NCBI GenBank assembly: GCA_023079485.1
Contig: CM041083.1
Span: 176,904,480-176,968,479 of the forward strand
Direction of reading: 5' to 3'
Source: Archilochus colubris
Taxonomy: Eukaryota; Chordata; Aves; Apodiformes; Trochilidae
Length of the DNA stretch: 64,000 nt
Positions 1-11,159 of this stretch are shown piece after piece (the stretch's first letter is position 1; every line of letters starts with the position of its first letter). Made by a program: the position numbers and the translations under genes. The notes under the pieces were generated by a model. That model made no database searches. It was given only the letters and a program-made list of their open reading frames with translations, and had not been told where the DNA came from.

Positions 1-926
1 TAAAATTTGCAGAACAGTATTGATTCATTTCAATGCAATCAGCAGACATTTGTATATATAAGGCTCTCTACATTGCTGAGTAACATGCTAGAAAAAGACA
101 TTATCTTTTTTAAAATATAAATTATCTCATAGCTTCATGACAGAATTAGGATTGCTTATTTTGAATCACACATACATAACAGCAAAACAAAAAAATACAT
201 AGAAAATAAAGCTGATGAGGCAACAATGGCATTCCTTCCCTAAGAGACTGGTTTCTTAAAACAAAATGAGCACTGAAATTCAGTATATAAATTCTAAGGC
301 CATTTAAAAAAAGAGCTTTAGAGCAAAATATATACAAGGCTGATACCAATGACAAGCTCATAATGTTTGCTGTATGGAAAAGTCTATAGTTCAGTCAACT
401 AACGGAAATATTTGAGCCAACACAATCATTTTTCTCCTAGGACTACTAGGCATACAGTAGAAATGAACAGTAATATGATCTAGAGAATGAACCAAGATTT
501 ACTATCAAAAATGAGAAATCCCAAGCACCAGTGACAGTGATGCTGTATATTGCCCAGCAGCAGATAAGGAAACTAGCATTGTCAGTAAAATTTTTCCAGG
601 CATTGGCACTGAAGTTGCCAAGTACAGAATGTTCAGAAATTGAATTACAACCTTTTAAAAAGAAAATAAAACCATTTCACACATAATCAAAATTCTTCTC
701 TATGCAAAGTTAATAAAGAAACATTTTTAAAAACAGGTTGACTTTACAAAACAGTTACTTTAAAAAATCACATGAAACTGCACAACCACCAGAGAAGCTA
801 CTTGTAAATAAGAAATTATAGATTATTAGTAACACTAGGGCACTGTAGGGATTTTAGTCATTCTTCCCAGGAGCACTTTCTAACATTTTCATTGTTATTC
901 TTTATTGTGAATACCACTTTGCTTAC
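1..926 (-). other. NBEA intron 6, partial
   Basis: It begins with the donor gtaagc at 921-926 (minus strand) and runs off the window. It is AT-rich, and I see no mobile element, RNA gene or exon in it. Confidence 0.8.
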
Positions 927-1053
927 CTTGCGTGGCTGAAAGTCATACTTCACACAGTGCTGGAAACCTTTGCCTTTTGACTTCAATGATGTAACTATTA
1001 AGCAGTTGCCAACAAAATGAGCAGAATACCCAACACCTTTGCTAGTGCGAAAA
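927..1053 (-). CDS. NBEA: NBEA coding exon 6 (127 bp)
   Basis: One base completes the Cys codon, then 42 codons [16 protein letters not shown]... to KYDFQPRK, ending on a codon. It is the middle of the concanavalin-A-like domain. The acceptor is ...ttcttttcag and the donor is AAG|gtaagc. VKYDFQPRK distinguishes it from LRBA. The next exon, which should start with Trp-Tyr-Met, is not in the window, since bases 1-926 contain no match. Confidence 0.95.
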
Positions 1054-3249
1054 CTGAAAAGAAAGAATTATTAATGAAAGCAGAAAAAGAGGAATTATTG
1101 TATAACAGCAAGATCCAAACACTACTTTAAATCACCACGAGGAAGAAAATAAATTAGTAGCTGGAATGGGGAATTTAGCTTTTCTTTATATGCTCTCCCC
1201 GCAATTTCTTTGGAGGGGTTTTGTAAACTTCATCACTAACTTGAGCCCTGGCTACATTCTAAAAAACAGCAGTGTAGGGGGTTTTGTGGGTTTTTTTTTC
1301 TTTACAAATATACAAGATGGTAAATATTTTATCTGTCAAGTTCTTCTCACATTTTCCTAATTCGTTATCATTTAAGATAACACATTTGATTTAAGTTACA
1401 AAGACAAACCTATCACAGACAAATGTGAGATGCCTTGCAATTTTATGGGTTTGGGAGAATAACTCCATTTGCATGACAAACAAGTTTGGGTTCAAGGTAC
1501 TTACTATACACAAATATTTCTTTTTCAAGACTTATGATTTAGTTAGGTTAATGAACAATGAAGCTTGTACCATCTGAATTTATGGTAAAGGATTTATTTT
1601 TCTTTGTCAAATTGATAAAAGAGTACAATTTTAACAAAGATTAGTAAGGGTTTCCAGCTTTCCTGTCCCAAAGATAATGAAAAAAGATAATCCAGAAAGC
1701 TAACACATTTCTCTACTTATATTTGAAAACAAAAACATTATAAAGAGAGGTTCTGGACTTTTTAAAAGACATTTTTCAAAGGCAGCTGATGGAAATTCAC
1801 TAATTACAATACACAGAGCATTTTAAAAAGTTAAGTCCATACCTAAAACTATGCTACTTATTCCTTTCCCCTTTATTTTTCTTTGTTTACCTTCCTACTG
1901 TTTACATTCTAAAAATAACCATTGGCTGAAACACTAAGTCTAAATGGTGAACTTCAGCCATAAATTCTGAAATGAAGCTTTTCAAGTTGAAGAAAAAAAG
2001 ACATAACTAATTTTGATTGTTTGTATAAACTCCTGCATATACTTCACTAATTAACACTCTTATTTCCTTAATGTAGGTGACTTATAAAATAATTTCCTAT
2101 ATTTGAAAGAATGATACTTTAAATGTTTTAATGTTGTAACATTTTCATCAAACACTTTTCCTAAGGTTTTCACAGGAACATTAAGAGGTAAAAGGCATAT
2201 AAAAATACAAAGTTCAGATTTTATCTTAACGGCTACTGAAATTATACATCTTTTTTTTCCCTTTCAATATAAATACAAACTTGATTTTAATATGCAGAAA
2301 AATGAGGTTGTTGTAGATCTAATTTGATCTTCACAAACTTGCAGTTCAACCTGGACGTGTACATTAATGAAGGAGAGAATCAGATTTTCCTGTTTCCTCA
2401 CTGTCAAAAATACACCTGATAAACCACGGCCTTCTGAAAAAAAGTTACCTCACAAAATGGGTGGTGTGACTAGACTCTGTTCTTCTCCTATGAGGGATTT
2501 CTCAAAGGAGGTCAAAAAAGATACATTCCAATTCTAGAAAGCAACTTTGGTTATATTTAATTAGAATGTCTCAATCAAATATGAAAAACAGTGATCAGGA
2601 TAAACAGAACAGAAGGAACAACATTTATAGATGACTCTTCTCTACCCCAATGGGTCCTCGAATAAGATGACTAAAATGAAGTTTGACTGTTTCCAATAAT
2701 CTTACATTGCACCCTATTATGTCTCAAGATCTCTGAACAACAAGGTGGTTCTGCTGGCCTTGAGGTTTTCTCTTTCCCTTTACTAGCCTGTTAAGGTTCT
2801 GCAGTAACTTTATTTTCTCTAATTCAGGCTGCAGTTTTCTCATTCTTCTGTCTGTCTCTATACACCCTTGGCACTCAAGCTGCTGTGTGGGAACACTGCA
2901 TTATTTCCTCATGCAGCCCTTGGTACAGGCTTGTACACAATCTTCCTTGAAAAAAAAAAAAACAAAAACCTAGAATTCTCTTCAGTAAACCTAAAAAATC
3001 CTTTCTAAATAAGCCCAAGGTATAATCTAAGGATGAAGGGAAAAAAAATATGTACAGTTCATTCACCACTGATCTCACCAGTGGAGACAATTTATAATAC
3101 TGCCATTCTCCTATGTCTTTTGAAGACTATTTTTATCATGGAACATTTCAATGATTTGGCTTTCACAGTGACCCAGTAAGGCACCTAAATTCCACAACAA
3201 AAGGAACAGTCAAAAGCCTTATAGGACAACAGTACTTGTGTACATATAA

Positions 3250-3410
3250 CACAGAATCTCTGAATCATTTTGGGATGCTTAAAATCATTAAATCCAACCA
3301 TTAACCTAACACTGCCAAGTCCCACTTAATGCCTAAACTCCATATCTACACAAAATACCTCCACTTCCCTGAGAAGCTTTTTCCAATGCTTGACAACATC
3401 CTAATATCAT
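3250..3410 (-). mobile_element. CR1 LINE 3' fragment
   Basis: Reads, on the plus strand, as a degenerate reverse complement of the CR1 3' end: ACAGAATC...AATCATT, then AAATCCAACCATTAACCTAAC, then CTTCCCTGAGAAGC and TTCCAATGCTTGAC. The 5' limit fades at about 3410. It is old and small. Confidence 0.75.
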
Positions 3411-4174
3411 TCTAATACAACACAGCTGAGAAACTGAGAATGTTTGTTACATCAACACTATAATATACAGATTATGTTAATCTTCACATTTTATTTCTTG
3501 CCAAAGGTAAAGCAGGCTAGGACTGGTCTCTAGAATACTGCACTGAAATTCTCTTACAAATAACCTGCACATGCAGAATTTGCAGACATCCAAAGATGAT
3601 GTGCACAGAGACAACAGGAACAGTAGGATCAACACCCACACAGTTTGATGATCTTTTAACCATCTCCCATAGCAGCTGGTATGCAATTTTACAACAGATC
3701 ATTCATAAAAGCCTTATAATTATGTTTCACTTCAGCCAGTTTCCCAAAGAAGCTACTGGATGTTATCACACTTGAATAGGATGCAAACATTCTTTCATTC
3801 ACTGGTAGAACTGGTGGGTGATTCTGGTTTCTTTATTTTAGGATTTTACAAGCAATTTAACAAATGACAATAGTACTGAGATTGAGAAGATATGAATTAA
3901 TTCTTGCCTGAAGGATTGCTTTCCTACTGACTTTGGAATTCCATTACATGCTTTTGCAACTGTTTTGCATTATCTCTATTGTTAATGGTTCTAGAAGACT
4001 GAAAAGTCTAGATGGCTTGCTTTGTGGGGTTTTATTGTTTATTTTCTTCTCCCTACATCAGCAAAAATATAGAATGTAGAATGTCCCTTCAGAAGTTTTA
4101 TCCATTCTTCCATCAAATTGTTGTGGAAACACTTGAATGTGTTAGGGACAAAAAGAAACAAAGAAAGCATCTCT

Positions 4175-4300
4175 TAAAAAAACAATCACAAAAAGCAAAA
4201 CAAAACAAACAAACAAACAAAACCCAAAAGGAAAAAAACAAACAAAAAATCCAACCAAACCCAAACAAACAAAAAAGCAAAACAAAACAAAACATAACAA
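4175..4300 (+). repeat. A/C-rich low-complexity tract with (AAAC)n
   Basis: More than 100 bp almost free of T and G on this strand, built from CAAA and AAAC units. It has no coding meaning; open frames across it are artefacts of the composition. Confidence 0.9.
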
Positions 4301-4968
4301 GTGTTTTAATATCTGGATTCATCTAATTTCAGGCTTCGCATAGAAATACTGTTATCCCACCTTCTCTTAGCTGAAAAAAAGTACAGATTTTAAGAAGATG
4401 GAGACTTTCTGGTTAAGTGTTTTTAAGATCAGTGCTAAATTCTTAAATATGCACTGTCCTTAAGACAAAGAACTTAAACATGATTTTTGAGGAGACATTC
4501 CAATAATCTATTATCCTGTAGTTATTCTTATTATACAGTGTCTTACTCTACACTGTCATCCTTAAAGCAATCATATGTATGGCTAAAAGTTTGAATTTTC
4601 CTATTTCACTGTCTACCCACTGGATCTCAGACTAAAACATCCATCAACATCAGAGTTTGCACAAATTCTGGAAGCAGAAGACAAAAGCATCCTTAGTTCA
4701 TAACACTTTAATTAGAAAATGTTTTACAGAGCACAGTTCACCCCCTGGAGCCCATGGTCTCTTAAAAGAAGTAGCAATTTTTATCTGTAATTGATATTCC
4801 AGTAATACTTTTGCAAAGATTTCAGGGTGTAATCACATCACCTTTACTCTCTGCTTTTTTTTTTTTTAGTTTATCCTTGAAAAAAACATATTAGCTTTTC
4901 AGTTGCAGCAATAAAAATAGTTTATGGTCAGCTGGTTACCTACAATATCCCTTAGCATCTTTCTATAG

Positions 4969-5047
4969 TGCTTTCTAATATATATAATACATATATATTA
5001 TATTTATATTTATATATATAATACATATATATTACTGCTTTCTAATA
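4969..5047. repeat. AT-rich block flanked by 12-bp direct repeats
   Basis: TGCTTTCTAATA occurs at 4969-4980 and again at 5036-5047. Between them lie 55 bp of AT, with TATAATACATATATATTA present twice. It may be a small insertion with a target duplication or a slippage-made duplication. Confidence 0.75.
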
Positions 5048-5594
5048 CACAGGTACTAATTCTGAAAGCATGGCACCCATTTTTCACAGCTAGGTATATG
5101 ATGGTTTACTCATACAAAAAATTGTGCTATAGAATACTTAATCCTTCCATTTGAACCTGACTCCTCTGCAACAAAGCTTTTTCCTTGCTGCGATTTATCA
5201 TCCATGCAAATGTCAAAGAATTCTAATTTTCTTCCAGGAATTACATTCATTTTGTAATTGTAAGAAAGCTATAATACCATTCCAGTATAGAATGTCACAT
5301 AGCAGCTATCCAACATCATCCTCAGAGATAATTAAATTTTTCTTTTTCTTTTTTTAAAAAAAAAAAAAACAAATTGGTTTACAGTTCTTGAAGCAGAACT
5401 TAGAATTTAGCTACTTATAAAACAGGAGCAGTTTTCCCTCACATCTGGCAAATGTGAAAATATTTTTTTTTGCTTCCTTTCTCCATTTCTAATCATTAGT
5501 TTTCACCCATAATGAAGATGATATAGTGTCTCTTTCCCACCAGAAAGGCCTCTGGCTTCTTCTTTCTGCACTCTCTTAAAGCCTATATCATGCC

Positions 5595-6862
5595 TAAGAA
5601 GATGATTGGGAACAGCCAGTGTGGACTTACAAATTGGAAATCATCCTCAACCAAACTGATAGCCTTCTAGAATAAGATGAATGGTTTGGAAAGCTGTGAA
5701 TGTTTATCTTGTCTTAACAAGATAAAAGTTTATCTTGTCTTTTGTCTAAACAACCTCAATGGCAAACTAATGAAGAATGAGCTACTTAAATGGACGTTGG
5801 CCTAAAAATTAACTGAGCTGATGGGCTGAAAGTATTGTCATCCAGGCAGTTCAGTTGGAGTCAGGTTAATATCAGAATACTCCAGGGGTCAATACTGGGT
5901 GCAATCTTATTCAGATTTTTCATTAAAAACCTGACTAATGAGACAGAGTGCACCTTCAGTAAGAGATGATACAAAATTGGAAGGAGTGCCTGATACAACA
6001 GATAAGCATGAAGTCATTCAGAGGGACCCTTGCAGGTTGGAGAAATAGGCCCAGAAGTGCCTCATGAAGACGAGCAAAGGGGAAGTATAAAATCCAGCTC
6101 CTGAGGAGGAAATTCACCATGCACCAGTGTATACGGGGTACCAACCAGACAGAAAACAGCTTTGTAGAAAGGGGCCTGGTGACAATTTGCCAATTATAAT
6201 TCATTTAGTTCACAGAGTACTTTCTGCCACTTAACACCTCAGAAAAATCATCTCTTCAGAAAACTCTAATTCTTCTAATACACAAAAGCATCTGACAACA
6301 ATTGGCAAGTTGGGTGGACAGTAAATTGACCAGGAGGCAGTATTGTGCTCTCAGGGCAAAGAAGGTTTTTTCAACTAGAGCAATGACAAAGTAGTTTACG
6401 GTCAGCATTGCCAGCAGGCTGAGAGAGATGGTCCTTCTCTTGTCCCCAGCATTGCAGAAACCACACCTAGAGTATGATGCCCAGTTCTGGGATGCACAGG
6501 ACAAGAAAAGACATGGACATACCAAAGAGCGTCGAGAAAAGGGTCATAATGATGACTGAATGATGGAAGACTCTTGACACATGAGGAAAAGCTCAGATAT
6601 GGGTCTATAAGAGAAAACATGTCTAAATATCTGATAGGTGTGGAGAAATAAAAAGCCTGAGCCAGACACCTCTCAGTTATATCCAGTGAAAGGACAAGGG
6701 ACAATGGGCACAAATTGAAACTGAAACTTTTTCGTTCTGAGGGTGCTCAAAGACTGGTAAAGGTTCCTCAGTAAAGTTTTAATTTCTGTTTTGAAGATAT
6801 TAAAAAATCCGACTGCAGAAGGCCCTGAGGAACCTGTTCTAGCTGACATGGCTTTCAGCACG
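5595..6862 (+). mobile_element. Old CR1 LINE, 3' half, about 1.27 kb
   Basis: Follows the CR1 ORF2 reverse transcriptase region to near its 3' end. Landmarks in order: AAGATGATTGGGAACAGCC at the start; TCCAGGGGTCAATACTGGG; the FADD-box region near 5960; CATTCAGAGGGACC; TATGATGCCCAGTTCTGGG; GACAATGGGCACAAA near 6695; and AGGAACCTGTTCTAG at the end. It is heavily mutated, with no frame longer than about 100 codons. It lies in antisense to NBEA. The terminal tail is missing. Confidence 0.85.
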
Positions 6863-7015
6863 TCTGCTTCAAATCAGACTCATCTTTGAAGCTGTGCATG
6901 CTACTGTAGATACTTGGGGGAAAAAGAACATGTCAGAAACTAAAAACAATGAGAAAGATTAACTGCTATTGGGAAGCCAAGACAAACCAGAACTGCAGCA
7001 TTATAAATTACTTAC

Positions 7016-7137
7016 CAATAGAGATAGGGTTTATCCTTATCTACGTTGATATTGTTTAGCGGATCCATACGAAACCAGGTGTTAAGAGTAAACCCATTTT
7101 GATAAGGCCACTTAGCAATAGGAGGCAATGCAATTGC
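7016..7137 (-). CDS. NBEA: NBEA coding exon 5 (122 bp)
   Basis: Forty codons plus two bases, [16 protein letters not shown] through [10 protein letters not shown] + TG. It begins the concanavalin-A-like (LamG-like) domain; [10 protein letters not shown] is the typical beta-sandwich strand. The acceptor is ...ccctcctag, preceded by an unusually long T tract (7149-7168 read as A on the plus strand). The donor is TTG|gtaagt. The Cys codon is split TG|T with exon 6. Leu-Asn-Thr-Trp-Phe here fits NBEA, where LRBA has a different residue set. Confidence 0.95.
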
Positions 7138-10100
7138 CTAGGAGGGAAAAAAAAAAAAAAAAAAAGAAAAAAGAAGTCAAAACTAACTAATTGAAAAGTA
7201 TTGTAATGTAATATCATTCTAGATCTGCAGATCTGCTTAAACTTTTAAATATGAAAGAATACAAAAATGAAAACTTCCAATCTTTAACTAGTACTCTTGA
7301 ACAAATACATTATTTTAAAATACTTTAATTTCTAACTACATAAACTCTTCCAGTGAATGACATGAAATTAAAGTTGTGAATGGGCAATATTAAGAGGAAA
7401 ATTGGAAAATTAAAATTACTTCTGCAGAAATTAAGATATAAATTCAGCTTCCAGTAAGCATTCGTCTCATCAACAGACTTAAAGGCCAAATTCATCTCAA
7501 TAGGTACTACAACAGATACTCTGTTAAAGCTACAGTATACAATAAGGTTGTTCTCTGAGATTTAAGAGCACTATCAAGTTTTTTTTCCTATGAACACTTA
7601 GTAAGGTAACACACTGAAAATATTACCTTCATTCTCAGTCAAATAAATTAATAGTAAGGCATGGCCTGGGAAGAAATTTGATTTTTTCAATATTTTATTT
7701 TTATAAATGGACCGATGAAGAGGTTTCAGAGAATCGTCTGTTCCTGGGCAAGGCTCTAAATTCCTGATCTAACTTTGAATTCAGGCACTTTTAGGGAGGA
7801 AAAGACAAGGTGAACATCAAAGGTCATTTACAAAGTAAGTTTTACCTATGATACCACTCAAAGATTAAACATTTCTTCCCTTCAGTATGATAACGATACA
7901 CAAAATGAAGAAATTTTACAAATCTAAGAAATTATATGTTTGCAATAATTTAGAGATTCAGTAGTAGGTACTCATTACAATTAATTTTTCCTCCCTTAGA
8001 CATATAGAATATCTAACAAAAAACTGAGGAATACTACTTCTTGATTTAAGTTGTTTATGAATGCAGGTTAGAAGAAAATAATGTTGTTAAAATAAAAGTA
8101 TGTATTTGATTGCCATTTTTCAGTTGAGCGAGATAATTTAAACTCTTACTACAATTTAAAATAATAAATATTAGTTATTAGTGCTTGCAGTGATGGCAGT
8201 TCTTAGTAAAGGTATCAGTGATATGGGGGTGGGAGGTTAGCCAACATGACCTCCAAAGGTCTCGCTCAACTTCAGTCCTTCTGTGATTCTGTGTGATACT
8301 TATGAGTCACAGCTGGAAACACTTTTTCAGGAGCGTGCAAACCCTGTACTGTCCTGAATTATACTGAAGATCCCAAAGAATGGTAGCAAACTCATTGTTT
8401 GCTTAAAATGAGAAAAGAAATAAGTCTTTGGGCAACAGAGTCAAATCACTACACTCAGATTCTTTGTCGATGTCACAATGTAAAAAAAAATGACACTGAG
8501 TAGGGCTGACATTATTTTTATATGCAAGGCAATTACTGAAACAGTTCTAAGAAGAAGATAGGTAATTTAGAATGATAGGAAACTCACAGTAAATTTTATA
8601 ATTGGATAAACCAGCTCAGATTACACTAGTATTTGACTAAAAAAACCTAACACTAATTCTGCTACTAAGCTCGTACTAACCGCTCAGTAAAAACACTTAA
8701 AGAACTCCTTTGGGATATCACTTCTGCCTCCCAAGAGGAACTTCCCTGGCTGAAATTAGAAAAGATCTGCTTGAGGACAAACAGGAACAACATCTGGGAA
8801 TACTACCAACATCACCAGGTGTCCTCCTAATGGACTGACTAATGTGCTACTTATAGAGCCTGCTACAGAGATGTAACGTGGTAGTGGGAAGAGCCCTTCA
8901 GCAGGGATAGTGAAGCAGCTCTCACCAGCAGATCAGGATTGGCTTAGCAGACTCTTGACTCCTCAATCCTATCACTGAAATCTTAGATACACAAGAAGAA
9001 GACACCCATCCTACCATCCATCCATCCATCCTACCTAGATATTTATCATGCCAGGTAAACGTGCTCTTTCTCTGCTGTTATCACCACACATAACACCTAA
9101 AAATCTGAACACAGTGTTAGTAAACTGGGTCCTATTCAGTCTCTTCCTTCTAATTAAGTGGTTCATTGTTTTGGTCATTTTCTAAGTAATCACCCTTGGT
9201 CCACTTCAGAGGATGACTTCTCTCCAGAACTTCGTTGTGTAATCCAACAAGCACTACTCAAGAAATGTAAATTTAAAACTCTTTCTTGATTTACAGTTGC
9301 ATGGTCAATGATGAATGGTATGTGAAATAGGATACTAATCAAGAAAAGAGAAATGCCTATTGTGCATTTAAATCAAGAAGCCTTATCCCCCTGTAAAACT
9401 GCCAGTATTGAGAACTTCAATTTAAATATGATTTCCAATAATTGATGCATCTCTTTGGACAGGGAGGAATATTTTAAATTCTTCTCCTGCAAAACTTTTT
9501 TTTAAAACTCTAATACAAAATTAAATTTAAGAGAGACATTTCATTAGGGTTTTCCTCTGAAGCCCAGAAATGTCAAAGCAGTATGTATCATTGTAGACAT
9601 TTGTATTCTGCAACAGCTGTCTTCCTGATGCATGTATTTTTATAAGAGGTTAACTAGTTTTAATCCAGTGGTAGCAAATGAAACTCTCTTTCAAAAGTCA
9701 GTAATAAATTCTTTACAGAACTACCCCCATGCATTTTGCTGACACATCTGTTTGTGCAGCTGAAGAGCAAAGAGTATCGGGAAAGTGATCTAGCAAAACC
9801 AACCCAGGTGAAAAACACTGATTTTCAGACACCACACCAACAGCTGTATTCCTGAAGAAGAGGAGATGGTGGTTTTTACTTGAAGAAATCAGTACTATTG
9901 AGGAGGAGCAAGTAGAAGAGCTCAAAAGAAGTTCCTACCACACTTCCTGCACTGGCACAAAAAGATATAAATCCCAGGATTATTTCCTCTTAAAAGATTC
10001 CAAGTTCTACCATGAGCATATAGTATTACATACCAGAATGGTATTAAGCATTAAATCTGGATCTCTCATTTTAAGCATTTGTATTCACTGCCTTATTAAT

Positions 10101-10707
10101 CATACTTACAAATCTGTACATAACATATGACTTTATTTGTACCTTTTTTCTGAGTATACATTCAGTGAATGGAAAAGAAAATATCTATTTGAAAACGTTT
10201 AGAAAGGATAAAATTTCATCATAGTAAGTTATCTCAAACAGTAAAGATGAGAGGTCTGCATTTAAACTCCTGCCTTGAGGGAAAAGAAACAGCTGATGGA
10301 GTTCAGATAAAAATAAAAAGATATAACAAAATTTGTAAGTAAGCTGTGACTCTAAACTATGACAACACACACAAGCTTATCCCTGTATTTTCCTCAAACC
10401 TTTGCTTTCTATAATGGGAATTACATTTTTCAAATATAATACAGTTCTTTGCAATTCTCACTTTTCACTTTTATGATCATTTCCTCAGACAAATACCTAC
10501 TTTTTGATATTCTGTCCTCACAATTGTAAACTCTCAGCACTACAACAACCTTGCAAACCTATGGAAAGCGAGGTCTACGCTACTTAAGTATGTACTTCCC
10601 CTCTCATTTCCTTTACAAGAATTTCTGAAACCAAAAGGAAAGGAAAAGCAAATGGGGATTGCAGTTTCTTTGTTCCTCAAGTTGTATTATTTTGGTTGAA
10701 CACTTAC
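7138..10707 (-). other. NBEA intron 4
   Basis: About 3.6 kb, GT-AG. It contains a CR1 3' end (8228-8298) and a short CATC/ATCC tract near 9013-9035. I see nothing else of note. Confidence 0.85.
8228..8298 (+). mobile_element. CR1 LINE 3' terminal fragment
   Basis: About 70 bp: GACCTCCAAAGGTCTCGCTCAAC followed by CCTTCTGTGATTCTGTGTGA, a worn copy of the CR1 3' end and its 8-mer tail. Confidence 0.7.
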
Positions 10708-10803
10708 TGCAGCACTACAGCCTGGGAAGTTGAAAAAGGTATCAGGCCCATGTCTCTGTGGCATCTGATTAAGGACTGATAATAGTTTAACCGCATGTCT
10801 TGG
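10708..10803 (-). CDS. NBEA: NBEA coding exon 4 (96 bp)
   Basis: Exactly 32 codons, from PRHAVKLLSVLNQMP to FFNFPGCSAA, both ends on codon boundaries. The acceptor is ...cttgttttcacag and the donor is GCA|gtaagt, both strong. The segment links the N-terminal helical repeats to the concanavalin-A-like domain. RHAVKLLSVLNQMPQRHG is the NBEA version. It is separated from exon 3 by only 255 bp, so the two behave as a pair within very large introns. As a symmetric phase-0 exon it could be skipped without a frameshift; nothing in the sequence shows that it is. Confidence 0.95.
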
Positions 10804-11058
10804 CTGTGAAAACAAGAAAATTACACAAAAGTCAATACAACTATTTTTGCACTGTCTGGGCTACAATGGAAACTGGACAGTTTTCAAAAAAAACCACAGC
10901 AAATTAACTCTAAAGCAGCTAGCAAAAGTACTTCATAAGCATATGTTCAATCAACATGAAAAAAATAAAATTCAAGTTTATATGTCCCAGGAGACAATTT
11001 ATGTTAACTTCAGGCTCTAATGGAATGACACTTAATGCTTTATCTGATCACAGCTTAC
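10804..11058 (-). other. NBEA intron 3 (255 bp)
   Basis: A very short intron between exons 3 and 4, with donor gtaagc and acceptor ttttcacag. No repeat is seen. Confidence 0.9.
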
Positions 11059-11159
11059 CCAAATTCCATTTTCGCCTCGAAGCATGCTGAACAAAAGCTT
11101 CAACTCTTTGACAGTGATGCTGTAGCTGGCAAGAACCCCCAACATATCAACTAGAAGAT
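11059..11159 (-). CDS. NBEA: NBEA coding exon 3 (101 bp)
   Basis: The exon starts with two bases that complete the Asp codon split with exon 2 (G|AT), then 33 codons reading [18 protein letters not shown]... to GENGIW. The acceptor is ...tttcctttgaag, a GAAG rather than CAG site; the donor is TGG|gtaagc. It continues the armadillo-like N-terminal region. [14 protein letters not shown] is the NBEA form, whereas LRBA has a distinctly different segment here. It ends exactly on a codon, so exon 4 begins in phase 0. Confidence 0.95.

Larger units (their letters stand above)
1054..7015 (-). other. NBEA intron 5
   Basis: About 6 kb, GT-AG. It holds a short CR1 remnant (3250-3410, minus), an A/C-rich tract (4175-4300), an AT-rich insertion with direct repeats (4969-5047) and an old CR1 (5595-6862, plus). 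Elsewhere it is unique AT-rich sequence with nothing I can name. Confidence 0.85.

Noticed and set aside
4012..4326. Lys/Gln/Asn-rich 104-codon frame
   Set aside because: It is the translation of the A/C-rich low-complexity tract.
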